NCBI RefSeq assembly: GCF_010548305.1
Contig: NZ_JAAGLV010000035.1
Coordinates: forward strand, 1-32,008
Direction of reading: 5' to 3'
DNA from: Streptomyces sp. SID13031
Lineage (GTDB): Bacteria; Actinomycetota; Actinomycetes; Propionibacteriales; Kribbellaceae
Length of the DNA stretch: 32,008 bases
Within the stretch, counting starts at the first letter, position 1; the number at the start of each line of letters is the position of its first letter. The position numbers and the translations under genes were made by a program. The notes under the pieces were generated by a model. The model was given only the letters and a program-made list of their open reading frames with translations, had not been told where the DNA came from and ran no database searches. Below are positions 23,809 to 31,245 of the stretch, one piece after another.

Positions 23809-23841
23809 GCCGCCACTGTCCGAGCCACGGACAGTGGCGGC
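23809..23841. terminator. Bidirectional hairpin terminator
   Basis: A perfect 14-bp stem, 23809-23822 (starts GCCGCCACTG) with 23828-23841, around a 5-nt loop. It sits 14 bases after the GH2 stop and 8 bases after the stop of the convergent pentapeptide gene, so it can serve both. Confidence 0.85.
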
Positions 23842-23849
23842 AACTCGCC

Positions 23850-24563
23850 TTAGGAACAGTCGTCCGGGTCGCCGAGGGTGATGCCCAGGGCCTGGGCCAT
23901 CGCGACGGTGACGGCGAGGGTGTCGATGGGGGAGGAGTTGGCGATCGTCGCGCCCGCCAGGCTGCTGATGCCGCGGGTGCCGTCCCAGGTGCAGTCGACG
24001 AAGACGGCGCCGGTGGTGGTCGCCTGGGAGAACTCGACGGAGGTCAGGTCGCAGCGGCGGAAGACCGTGCCGCTCAGGTCGGCCGAGAGGAAGTCGGCGT
24101 TCTGCAGCCGGCAGTCGGTGAACTCGACCTTCACGAACTTCGCGAACCGGAACGAGCTGAAGTCCAGCACCGAGTCGCGCACGGTCACGTGCTGCAGGTT
24201 CACCCCCGGCCCGGCGAATCCGGTCAGCCGCGACGACGAGATCGCCAGCCGGGTGCCGGACGCGTCCGCCCAGCGCGCGTTCGCCAGGTCGCAGTGGTCG
24301 AGCTCGAGGTCGACCAGGATCAGCTTGTCCAGGTCCGACCCGCCGAGGTTGACCCGGGTCAGCCGGCAGCCGCTGAGCTCGACGTGCTCCGCGAGCAGCC
24401 CGCCGAGATCCTGGTCGGTGAGCGCCAGATCGGTGAGCCGGTCCTCGTCGCCCACCTCGTCCGCGGTCAGCGCCTGCTCGTCGAGCTGCGTCCGCAGCCG
24501 GGGAGTGGCGATCTTGGCAGCGCCTTGACGAGGTCGTGCAGCGCGAGGAGGCATACCAGTCAC
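23850..24563 (-). CDS. Pentapeptide-repeat protein
   Basis: 237 aa from GTG 24563 (GGAGG 11 bases upstream); ATG 24554 is the alternative. From about residue 50 to 195 the sequence shows repeated five-residue units with a central Leu/Phe: LSGCR LTRVN LGGSD LDKLI, then CDLAN, then CRLQN ADFLS ADLSG TVFRR CDLTS VEFSQ. These fold as a right-handed quadrilateral beta-helix. Some relatives (Qnr, MfpA) mimic DNA and protect gyrase, but most have no known job and nothing here marks it as one of those. It follows the ROK gene by 26 bases on the same strand, probably co-transcribed. Confidence 0.88.
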   Translation of the reverse strand: MTGMPPRAARPRQGAAKIATPRLRTQLDEQALTADEVGDEDRLTDLALTDQDLGGLLAEHVELSGCRLTRVNLGGSDLDKLILVDLELDHCDLANARWADASGTRLAISSSRLTGFAGPGVNLQHVTVRDSVLDFSSFRFAKFVKVEFTDCRLQNADFLSADLSGTVFRRCDLTSVEFSQATTTGAVFVDCTWDGTRGISSLAGATIANSSPIDTLAVTVAMAQALGITLGDPDDCS

Positions 24564-24589
24564 CGTAGCGACCGCCTCCGTCAGTTTTT

Positions 24590-25450
24590 CTAGCCAGGGC
24601 CGGTACTGCGCTCGAAGTGCAGGGCTGCTCCGATCAGCGCGGAGTGCTCGGCGTCGGCGGTCGCGCTGACCGGGAACGGGAACACCTCGGCCACTACGTC
24701 GAAGGCGCCGGCGATCGACCCGCCGAGCACCACCCGGGTCGCGCCGAAGCGGGCGAGCCAGGGGGCGAGCGCGTCGGCGAGCACCTGGAACGCCTCGACC
24801 AAGGCGCTCTCCGCGACGGCGTCGCCGGCCCGGGCCGCCTCGGCGATCTCCTTCACGCCGGTACTCCGCGGCGGGGGCGTGCCGAGCTTGTCGGCGTACC
24901 GGCGCAGGATCGCGCGGGCGGAGATGCAGTCCTCGATCGGCCGGCCGTCGAACGATGTGCGGTAGAGCTCGCCGCCGGGCGGGACAGTGTCACCGGTACG
25001 GATCGCGCGGCCGTCGTCGAGGAAGGCCGAGCCGATCCCGGTGCCGATCGTGATGCCGACACACCGGTCGAGCCCGCGCAGCTCACCCGCGAACCACTCG
25101 CCGATCGTGAACGCCTCCGCGTCGTTCATGAACACGATCCGCTCGAGCCCGAGCCGCTCCCGCAGACTCCGGCCGAGATCCTGACCGTAGAGCGCGGCGA
25201 ACTTGTCCAGCTTGTACCAGGCCACGCCGGCCGCGAAGTCGAACGGACCGGGCAGCGCCACCGCCAGACCGCTTGCCAACGGCAACTGCCTGGCCGCGTC
25301 GCACAGCTCACCGACGATCGACTCGGCCGAAGCCTTCGAATCCAGCCCGGCCCGGTGCACCCTTTCCACCAGGCCCGCCGAGACCATCGCCGCCGTCACG
25401 TGACTTCCACCGATCTCCAGGACCGGAACACCCGAACTCATGGGGCCCAT
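24590..25450 (-). CDS. ROK-family sugar kinase-like protein
   Basis: Up to 286 aa, with two candidate ATGs at 25450 and 25441. The ASKHA/ROK pattern is clear: VLEIGGSHVTAAMV (phosphate 1), LAVALPGPFDF, FMNDAEAFTIGEW with the catalytic Asp of the ND pair, VGITIGTGIGSAFLDDGRAI (phosphate 2), and VVLGGSIAGAFD (adenosine site). The zinc-binding CxCGxxGC motif of ordinary ROK proteins is missing: the matching segment reads SFDGRPIEDCISARAI. No N-terminal HTH, so an enzyme rather than an Mlc/NagC-type repressor. Likely phosphorylates a hexose or amino sugar in the cytoplasm; substrate unknown. The nearby glycosidase hints at shared sugar metabolism. Confidence 0.87.
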   Translation of the reverse strand: MGPMSSGVPVLEIGGSHVTAAMVSAGLVERVHRAGLDSKASAESIVGELCDAARQLPLASGLAVALPGPFDFAAGVAWYKLDKFAALYGQDLGRSLRERLGLERIVFMNDAEAFTIGEWFAGELRGLDRCVGITIGTGIGSAFLDDGRAIRTGDTVPPGGELYRTSFDGRPIEDCISARAILRRYADKLGTPPPRSTGVKEIAEAARAGDAVAESALVEAFQVLADALAPWLARFGATRVVLGGSIAGAFDVVAEVFPFPVSATADAEHSALIGAALHFERSTGPG

Positions 25451-25580
25451 TATCCCTGACGGAGCCGGTCAGGGAGTCGCCTCGACGAGCAACTTGCCGG
25501 AGGCAACGTACCTGCCAGCTCGCTACGGGCGCGGTCGGGCTATCAACAAGGCCGGTTGCCTGGTCGGTCAGACTGGTTTC

Positions 25581-26423
25581 ATGTCAGAACTCATCGTCGA
25601 TGGTGTGAAGGTCAGCTACCACGTCGCCGGCTCGGGGCCGGTCTGTCTCGTCCACTCCGGTGGCCCTGGCATCCACTACGACTACTTGCGGATGCCGGAG
25701 CTCGAGCAACGGCTGACGATGGTCTACATCGAGCCCGTCGGCACCGGGAGTTCCGACCTGCTGCCCGACGGCGACTACAGCGTGCCGAAGTACGCGTACT
25801 ACGCCGATCAGGTGGCCCAGCACCTCGGTGAGGAGAGGGTGTTCTTCCTGGGCCACTCGCATGGCGGGTTCGTCGCTGTGCAGTTCGCGCTGGACTATCC
25901 CGGCCGGCTGCGTGGCGTCATCGTCTACGACGGGATGGCGTTCAGCGGGAAGGAGCTCGGCGAGGAGGCCGGCCGGCAGCTCGCGGCGTACGTCGCGCGC
26001 AGGCCCGCCGGCGATCCGCTCGCGGCCCAGGTGCAGCAGGCCTGGGAGGAGGACTCGGACCTGCCCGACAACCGGGAGGCCCACCTCGACAACCTGAGCC
26101 GGTTGCTCCCTGTCTACTTCAAGGACTTCGAGGAGATCGCCCCGCGGCTGACCGACTGGTTCCCGCTCGTCGACATCACCATTGACCCGAACCGGCAGCC
26201 GTCCCCCTGGGACGTCCGCGACCGGCTGGGCGAGATCGCCGTACCGGTACTCGTCATCGTCGGTGCCTACGACTTCATCTGTGGCGAGAAGTGGGCGCGT
26301 CAGCTGCACGACGGGATCGTGGGCTCCGAGCTCGTCGTACTGGCCGACGCCGGGCACTTCGGTCACCTGGAGGAATCCGGGGAGTTCTTCGGATCCGTAC
26401 TGCGTTTCGCGGCAGCACACTGA
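25581..26423 (+). CDS. Alpha/beta hydrolase, proline-iminopeptidase-like
   Basis: 280 aa. ATG 25581 (MSELIVDGV) starts where the fold begins; a longer open frame upstream lacks family sequence. HSGGPG (25-30) matches the HGGPG oxyanion motif of proline iminopeptidases, followed by VGTGSSD, the elbow GHSHGG with Ser93, the late Asp in GAYDFICGE and the His in DAGHFGHLEE. The catalytic triad is therefore complete. No signal peptide. It may cleave N-terminal proline or hydrolyse other small amides or esters; the family cannot be resolved from sequence alone. Divergent from the ROK gene by about 130 bases. Confidence 0.9.
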   Translation: MSELIVDGVKVSYHVAGSGPVCLVHSGGPGIHYDYLRMPELEQRLTMVYIEPVGTGSSDLLPDGDYSVPKYAYYADQVAQHLGEERVFFLGHSHGGFVAVQFALDYPGRLRGVIVYDGMAFSGKELGEEAGRQLAAYVARRPAGDPLAAQVQQAWEEDSDLPDNREAHLDNLSRLLPVYFKDFEEIAPRLTDWFPLVDITIDPNRQPSPWDVRDRLGEIAVPVLVIVGAYDFICGEKWARQLHDGIVGSELVVLADAGHFGHLEESGEFFGSVLRFAAAH

Positions 26424-26525
26424 GAGGGGGACACGGGAGCCGCTCGACCGTAGAGTTGTCTGGAGCGCGGCCCGCCCACCGTCGGTCACGCTGCCATCAC
26501 TGCGAATGACGAAGGTGAGCCGGAG

Positions 26526-27167
26526 TTGCGTGCCGAGACCAGTGCGACCTCCGCCGTCGCGACGCTGAGCGTCGCCGTGGCGGTAGCCGGTCACGTCCTG
26601 GTCGGTGGGTTCGCGTCGGTCGCGGTGGTTCCGCAACTCCTGGCCCTCGCCGCGATCGCCTGGCTCCTGGGCGAACACCTGACCGCCCGCCGATGGCTCT
26701 CCATCGGTGTTCTCGCGGCGATCCAGCTGACCACTCACCTCATCCTGGACTCCGGTCATCGACCCGCACCGATGGACCCCGCACCGATGGACCACGCGGC
26801 AATGGTCCACAGCTCGATGCACGACATGGCCGGGATGACCATGCCGATGCCCGAGCCGGTGGTGACCGAGCAGGCGGCAGGCGGGCACGGAGGGCTTGCC
26901 TCGGCGTTGACGATGTCGGCCGCGCACCTTGCGGTGTTGCTGGTCGGCGTTGCGCTGGTCACTCAGGCGCACCGGTGGGTCCAGCGGGTGCTGCGGATTC
27001 TGGCGCGCCTCGTTCCGCAGGTCCCGGCCCTGGCGATTGCCCTGCCTGTTGTGCGCGCAGTGCTGGCCGGCGTACCGGAGCGGCCGCAGCTCACCCAGCG
27101 CTGGCTGACCTCCAACGTGTCGCGGCGTGGGCCGCCGGAGTACGGAGCTTTCGCAGCTCTGTACTGA
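26526..27167 (+). CDS. Met/His-rich membrane protein of a copper cluster
   Basis: 213 aa from TTG 26526, with AAGGTGA about 9 bases before. Three to four hydrophobic helices are seen: VATLSVAVAVAGHVLVGGF, a LLALAAIAWLLG helix, and LASALTMSAAHLAVLLVGVA. Between them lies an outward loop of about 45 residues full of Met and His (HRPAPMDPAPMDH, MVHSSMHDMAGMTMPMPE), a typical copper-binding composition. The C-terminal tail is basic. No named family recognised. It lies 38 bases before the YcnI-CopC-CopD genes on the same strand, so a role in copper binding or delivery is a reasonable inference. Confidence 0.7.
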   Translation: MRAETSATSAVATLSVAVAVAGHVLVGGFASVAVVPQLLALAAIAWLLGEHLTARRWLSIGVLAAIQLTTHLILDSGHRPAPMDPAPMDHAAMVHSSMHDMAGMTMPMPEPVVTEQAAGGHGGLASALTMSAAHLAVLLVGVALVTQAHRWVQRVLRILARLVPQVPALAIALPVVRAVLAGVPERPQLTQRWLTSNVSRRGPPEYGAFAALY

Positions 27168-27205
27168 CCCCGCCCCACACGTTGCCCTAGAGAGGGTTCC
27201 CAGTC

Positions 27206-27895
27206 ATGCCCAACAAACTTGTACTGCGCGCTGCCGCGATCACTGCCGCGACTGCGCTCGTCCTGGTCGGAGCCGCCAACTCGGCCTCTGCCCATGTCAC
27301 CGTGTCGTCGCCCGACGCGAAGCCTGGCGGCTACGCCAAGCTGGTGTTCCGGGTGCCGAGCGAGTCCGAGACCGCGAGCACGACCAAGCTGGTCGTCTCG
27401 CTGCCCAAAGATCACCCGTTCGCGCACGTCGGCGCGCAGGTGAAGGACGGCTGGAAGGTGGTCAAGACGACCGAGAAGCTGCCGCAGGCGGTCAAGGTCG
27501 GCGACGTCACCCTGACCGAGGCGATCACCACCATCACCTGGACCGCCGCGGCCGGCGGCGTACCGCCGAACGACTTCGACGAGTTCGCGCTGTCGGTCGG
27601 CAAGCTGCCCGAGGGAGTGGACTCGCTCAGCTTCCCGGCCGTGCAGACCTACAGCGACGGCGAGGTGGTCAAGTGGGAGCAGGTCGCCAAGGACGCCTCG
27701 GACAAGCCGGAGCACCCGGCCCCGGCGCTGAAGCTCACGACGGCGATCACCACCGTCGCGGCCACCACGTCGCAGAACCAGGGCGACTCGTCCGACTCGC
27801 TCGCCCGGGTGCTCGGTGGAGCAGGGTTGCTGCTCGGTCTGATCGGGCTGGCGCTCGGTCTGCGCGCCGGACGGACGCGGAAGGCGACGCCGTAA
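27206..27895 (+). CDS. ycnI: YcnI-like copper-binding protein (DUF1775)
   Basis: 229 aa. A Sec signal peptide (residues 1-29, ending NSASA) leaves the mature protein starting with His30, the conserved copper-binding residue of YcnI. DUF1775 features follow: HVTVSSPDAKPGGYAKLVFRV, FRVPSESETASTTKL, the WTAAAGGVPPNDFDEF segment and KWEQV. A linker and a C-terminal transmembrane helix (GGAGLLLGLIGLALGL) with a basic tail anchor it outside the membrane. YcnI proteins bind Cu(II) and are encoded with CopC/CopD, as here: CopC starts 2 bases after this stop. AGAGAGGG before the ATG serves as ribosome site. Confidence 0.92.
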   Translation: MPNKLVLRAAAITAATALVLVGAANSASAHVTVSSPDAKPGGYAKLVFRVPSESETASTTKLVVSLPKDHPFAHVGAQVKDGWKVVKTTEKLPQAVKVGDVTLTEAITTITWTAAAGGVPPNDFDEFALSVGKLPEGVDSLSFPAVQTYSDGEVVKWEQVAKDASDKPEHPAPALKLTTAITTVAATTSQNQGDSSDSLARVLGGAGLLLGLIGLALGLRAGRTRKATP

Positions 27896-27897
27896 TC

Positions 27898-28407
27898 GTG
27901 CGCCGTTTGTTCGCTCTACTGGTGGCGTCGCTGCTCGTCCTGGTGGTCTCCACCGGGACGGCGGCGGCGCACGCCAAACTCGAATCGATGACGCCGGCCG
28001 ACGGCTCGACCGCGGCCGCGCCGCCGACCGAGGTGGTGCTGACCTTCAGCGAACCGGTCGGCACCGCCGGCGCCGAGGTCCAGGTCGTCTCGCCGAAGGG
28101 CACGAACGTCTCCACCGGCAGGCTTACGTCGATCGACAACACCATCCGTCAACCGGTCGACGGACTCGTCGACGTCGGCAGGTACACCGTCGACGCCCGG
28201 ATCGTCTCGGCCGACGGCCACCCGATCACCGTCTACGGCAGCTTCACGATCACCCACGCGGGTCATCCAGCCGTACCGGTCGCGGCGACACCGCCGACGG
28301 CGAGCAGCAGTTCCAACCTGGTGGTGATCGTCGCGATGGTGCTGGTGATGCTGGTCGTCGTCGCGCTGGCCGTAGTGATCGTCCGTCGCCGCCCGGCACC
28401 TCGATGA
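27898..28407 (+). CDS. copC: CopC-domain copper-resistance protein
   Basis: 169 aa from GTG 27898. Signal peptide RRLFALLVASLLVLVV... ends TAAA, leaving mature His25 (HAKLESMTPADGS), the N-terminal Cu(II) ligand of CopC. The CopC beta-sandwich follows (VVLTFSEPVGTAGAEVQV, ...IVSADGHPITVYGSFTI) with Asp and His of the DGHP motif as further ligands. A Ser/Pro linker and a C-terminal transmembrane helix (VVIVAMVLVMLVVVALAV) anchor it. It presumably captures periplasmic-side copper and hands it to CopD, whose ATG overlaps this stop (ATGA at 28404). Confidence 0.93.
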   Translation: MRRLFALLVASLLVLVVSTGTAAAHAKLESMTPADGSTAAAPPTEVVLTFSEPVGTAGAEVQVVSPKGTNVSTGRLTSIDNTIRQPVDGLVDVGRYTVDARIVSADGHPITVYGSFTITHAGHPAVPVAATPPTASSSSNLVVIVAMVLVMLVVVALAVVIVRRRPAPR

Positions 28408-29420
28408 CAGTCGAAACGGCGGCGCCTCGGGTCTCGGGCAAGGTCCTCGGGCTGGGCGTTGTCGCCGCGGGTTTCGTCGTACTGGTGGTGGCTCTCCTCG
28501 CCGCGGGTGGTGCTCCGAAGCCGCTCCCGGCGGGCCTGACCGGAGCCGGCATCTCGGTGTCGTGGGCCGTCCCGGTACTACGGCTGCTCGGCGATCTGTC
28601 CGTCATCGCCACCGGTGGTGCCGTGCTGGCCGCCGCTTGGTTGCTTCCGGCAACAGATGGGAAGCTCTCAGGGCAAAGCCTCCGGGCCTGTCAGGACGCC
28701 GCAGTTGCGGCCGGGGTCTGGGCGGTCGCGAGTATCGGTGGGTTGCTGGTCACTGCCTCGGTGATCCTCGGGGTACCGCTGACTCAGTTGGGTTCGCGAG
28801 CAGGGGATGCGGGATCTCTCAGCCAGGTAAGGGCTCTCGCGGTCGCCGTCGTACTGACCGCCGTGCTTGCAGTGATCCTCTCGGGGGCGCGCACGGTTGC
28901 GACTGCTCGGGTTGCGTTGGTGCTGACCGCTGCCGCCCTCACCGGTCCGTTGTTGACCGGGCATGGTGCGATCGAGCGGACGGCGTTCTGGTCGGTACTT
29001 GCCACTACCTCACTTATCGTGCACGTGTCCTGCGCGACTGCTTGGATCGGTGGGCTCGGCTCGCTGATCCGGTACGGCCGCGAGCAGGCGGCTGCGGTGG
29101 AGAGGTTCAGCCGCCTCGCCCTCGTCTGCGCGGTGGCGATCGGACTCACCGGGCTGCTCGCCGCCGAGATCCACCTCGGCGGGCGCGAGGACGGCTTCGG
29201 TCTCATCACCCAATGGGTGACCACGGGGTACGGCGCCCTGGTCTTCGCCAAGGCGGTCGCGTTCGTAGTACTCGTCTGGATCGGTTGGCGGCACCGTCAG
29301 GTGACCCTGCCGGCCCTGGCCGCCAACGAACCAGCCGCTTTCTGGCGCCTCGCCGCGGTCGAACTCCTCGTCATGGCCGGCACCGTCGGCCTGGCGGTCG
29401 CGCTTTCACGTACCCCGTAG
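28404..29420 (+). CDS. copD: CopD-family copper transport membrane protein
   Basis: 338 aa, ATG overlapping the CopC stop by four bases. About eight to nine hydrophobic helices, for example VLGLGVVAAGFVVLVVALL, LLGDLSVIATGGAVLAAAWL, TSLIVHVSCATAWIGGLGSL, FSRLALVCAVAIGLTGLLAA, GYGALVFAKAVAFVVLVWIG and AVELLVMAGTVGLAVAL. His residues in VHVSCATAWIGGL and AEIHLGG are placed like those proposed to pass copper. CopD proteins import copper across the membrane together with CopC. The fused caa3-assembly domain of longer actinobacterial CopD proteins is absent. Translationally coupled to copC. Confidence 0.92.
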   Translation: MTVETAAPRVSGKVLGLGVVAAGFVVLVVALLAAGGAPKPLPAGLTGAGISVSWAVPVLRLLGDLSVIATGGAVLAAAWLLPATDGKLSGQSLRACQDAAVAAGVWAVASIGGLLVTASVILGVPLTQLGSRAGDAGSLSQVRALAVAVVLTAVLAVILSGARTVATARVALVLTAAALTGPLLTGHGAIERTAFWSVLATTSLIVHVSCATAWIGGLGSLIRYGREQAAAVERFSRLALVCAVAIGLTGLLAAEIHLGGREDGFGLITQWVTTGYGALVFAKAVAFVVLVWIGWRHRQVTLPALAANEPAAFWRLAAVELLVMAGTVGLAVALSRTP

Positions 29421-29425
29421 CGCGG

Positions 29426-29450
29426 CCGCTGCCGATCAGGCCGGCAGCGG
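29426..29450. terminator. Hairpin between convergent copD and the membrane-protein gene
   Basis: CCGCTGCCG (29426-29434) pairs perfectly with CGGCAGCGG (29442-29450) around a 7-nt loop. It begins 5 bases after the copD stop and overlaps the last codons of the convergent gene. Confidence 0.55.
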
Positions 29451-30011
29451 TTCCCGCGAACTCGACCAGAGCCACACCGACAGCCAGCCGACCGCGACCG
29501 CGAGGAGCAGGAGTCCTCCTTGCAGAGCAGCCTCCGGCACCGCGGCGCGAAGCGAGACGGGCACCGCGCCGACGGCGTACAGGAGCAGAGCCGGGCGCGG
29601 CGGCCCCTCGCGACGCCACAACGAGGCCGCGAACACGGTCGTGCTGACGAGGAAGAGGATCGAGCTCACCGTCAGCGCAACGCCTAGCGGCCCCGCGCGG
29701 AGTGAATCGACGGTGGCGTCGTCGACGTGGGGGAAGACGAGGTTGAGGACGAACTCCACACCGACGAGCAAGGCGATCGCGGCGAAGTTGAGCCCGAAGG
29801 CAACCGCGCCGAACGCGCCGGCCCGCCGACCGGTCCGGGCGAACAGAGCCACCACCAGACCCAGTGCCAGCACCTGGGCGAGTGGCGCGAGCAGCTGGGT
29901 CGCCGCGGTGGCTGGGATCACCTCTGCCCGCTTGGCCGTGTTGACCAGCAGGACCGCGCCGCTGGTCAGTCCTGCCACAGCGGCCGATCGGTACAACGTC
30001 GACAACGTCAT
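29436..30011 (-). CDS. Multi-pass membrane protein (DUF4386-like)
   Basis: 191 aa from ATG 30011; GGAGG lies 6 bases upstream, better placed than for the GTG at 30014. Six hydrophobic segments are seen: SAAVAGLTSGAVLLV, LLAPLAQVLALGLVVALF, FGLNFAAIALLVGVEFVL, VALTVSSILFLVSTTVFAA, a PALLLYAVGAVPVSL stretch, and LLLLAVAVGWLSVWLW. The pattern resembles DUF4386-type proteins of unknown function; identification is tentative. Divergent from a TetR gene across two tandem palindromes, so it is very likely the regulator's target, perhaps a stress or efflux-related membrane protein. Confidence 0.75.
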   Translation of the reverse strand: MTLSTLYRSAAVAGLTSGAVLLVNTAKRAEVIPATAATQLLAPLAQVLALGLVVALFARTGRRAGAFGAVAFGLNFAAIALLVGVEFVLNLVFPHVDDATVDSLRAGPLGVALTVSSILFLVSTTVFAASLWRREGPPRPALLLYAVGAVPVSLRAAVPEAALQGGLLLLAVAVGWLSVWLWSSSREPLPA

Positions 30012-30030
30012 CACACGCCTCCAGATTTGG

Positions 30031-30061
30031 ATAACAGCTGTTATTGGATAACAGTTGTTAT
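30031..30061. promoter_or_regulatory. Two tandem operator palindromes for the TetR regulator
   Basis: ATAACAGCTGTTAT (30031-30044) is a perfect 14-bp palindrome. ATAACAGTTGTTAT (30048-30061) is the same with one mismatch in symmetry. Centres are 17 bases apart. A -10-like TATAGT (30059-30064) overlaps the second site, so binding would block transcription toward the TetR gene, and likely the divergent gene too. Confidence 0.8.
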
Positions 30062-30127
30062 AGTGAGCGTGGCGGTCCGGGGATCACAAGGGCCGTGACC
30101 CAGTTGTGTCCTCCGGAGTGGAAGCAG

Positions 30128-30667
30128 ATGGCTCGCACCACCGATCAACCAGACATCCGGGAGCGCCTGCTGGCCGGCGCTGCCGAGGTCCTGTCGACCG
30201 ACGGGGTCGAGGGACTGACCGTTCGCCGCGTGGTCGAGGCGGCCGGGCGGTCCACGATGTGCGTCTACACCAAGTTCGGCGGGCGCAGCGGCCTGATGAA
30301 TGCCGTCTACGAGCAGGCCGCGGACAGCCTGTACGCCGTACTTGAGCGCTCGCGGCCGGTCGACGGGAGCGCGGCGCTCGGACTGGCGGCGGCGTACCGG
30401 CGTTTCGCTCTGGCCAATCCCGGGGCCTATGCCCTGCTCTTCGATCAGGCGCTGCCGGCGCTGGGCATCGACGAGCCTCTCCGAGGTGACGCCATTGCCC
30501 GGGTCGGGGCGTTCCTCGCGGCGGCCGGTGAGTCCGAGGCGTTGCGGTTCTGGGCCTTGATGCATGGTCTGCTGGCCCTCGAGCGGTCACTGCCGAGGCC
30601 GCCGGCGGGGGACTGGAAGGGGTTCTATCTGCAGGCCCTCGGCGCGCGGCCGGGCGAGGCTCGGTGA
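30128..30667 (+). CDS. TetR-family regulator
   Basis: 179 aa from ATG 30128 (MARTTDQPD). Frames continue upstream, but that part covers the operator region. HTH about residues 12-58: IRERLLAGAAEVLSTDGVEG, LTVRRVVEAAGRSTMCVYTK, FGGRSGLMNAVYEQA. The C-terminal part (YRRFALANPGAYALLFDQAL) matches the TetR_C class seen in actinobacterial regulators. It likely binds the two tandem palindromes just upstream, repressing itself and the divergent membrane protein. The MarR gene follows after 30 bases on the same strand. Confidence 0.9.
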   Translation: MARTTDQPDIRERLLAGAAEVLSTDGVEGLTVRRVVEAAGRSTMCVYTKFGGRSGLMNAVYEQAADSLYAVLERSRPVDGSAALGLAAAYRRFALANPGAYALLFDQALPALGIDEPLRGDAIARVGAFLAAAGESEALRFWALMHGLLALERSLPRPPAGDWKGFYLQALGARPGEAR

Positions 30668-30697
30668 CATGTCAACAGCTGCACGTAAGATGGGTGG

Positions 30698-31162
30698 ATG
30701 ACGGAGACGCGATGGCTGGATGCGCGAGAAGCGCATCTATGGCAGTCGTACCGTGACGCCTACCGTGAGTTGACCACCACGCTGGAAGCGCGCTTGGTTC
30801 GCAACTCCGGTTTGTCCGGAGCGGACTACGCCCTCCTTCACCCGCTGTCCAGCGCCGAGTCCGGGGTCCTGCGGACGCGCGATCTCGGCCGGGTGGTCGG
30901 CTGGGAGCGCAGTCGACTGTCGCACCAGGTCAGCCGGATGGAGAAGCGCGGGCTGGTGGTCCGCGAGGAATGCGAGTCCGACGCGCGTGGCTCGATGGTC
31001 CGGCTGACCGAGGCCGGCCGGGCGGCGATCGCGGCCGCCGCTCCGGATCACGTCGACGCGGTCCGTACCCACTTCCTGGAGAAGCTGACTCGCGAGGAGC
31101 AGGAGCAGCTCACCAAGATGCTCGACCGCGTCATCGCGGATCTCCCCAAATCCGACTGCTGA
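30698..31162 (+). CDS. MarR-family regulator
   Basis: 154 aa from ATG 30698. Winged-helix MarR pattern: LTTTLEARLVRNSGLSGADY, LRTRDLGRVVGWERSRLSHQ, VSRMEKRGLVVREECESDAR, GSMVRLTEAGRAAI with the wing, and a C-terminal dimerising helix (LTREEQEQLTKMLDRVIADL). The last residue is Cys, and there is a Cys in REECESD. The gene lies 83 bases before an FMN-reductase gene on the same strand. The gap between them holds a perfect palindrome, so this protein is the obvious candidate to regulate the reductase. Confidence 0.92.
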   Translation: MTETRWLDAREAHLWQSYRDAYRELTTTLEARLVRNSGLSGADYALLHPLSSAESGVLRTRDLGRVVGWERSRLSHQVSRMEKRGLVVREECESDARGSMVRLTEAGRAAIAAAAPDHVDAVRTHFLEKLTREEQEQLTKMLDRVIADLPKSDC

Positions 31163-31173
31163 GACCACTTAGG

Positions 31174-31220
31174 TTGACGCGTCATCTTAATCTGCTACTT
31201 TTGGTGATGCATCACCAAAA
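31174..31220 (+). promoter_or_regulatory. Promoter and MarR-type operator before the FMN reductase gene
   Basis: TTGACG (31174-31179) and TACTTT (31196-31201), 16 bases apart, fit a sigma-70-type promoter. Starting at the end of the -10 box is a perfect 22-bp palindrome (31199-31220), half-site TTTTGGTGATG, the size of a MarR site. A smaller perfect palindrome TGACGCGTCA (31175-31184) overlaps the -35 box. Binding at either would block the promoter. Confidence 0.75.
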
Positions 31221-31245
31221 TACCCCCACTTCGGTAAGGAACGAC

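Noticed and set aside
25584..26972. 462-aa minus-strand open frame
   Set aside because: Antisense to the triad-complete hydrolase and the Met/His-rich membrane protein; no motif of its own.
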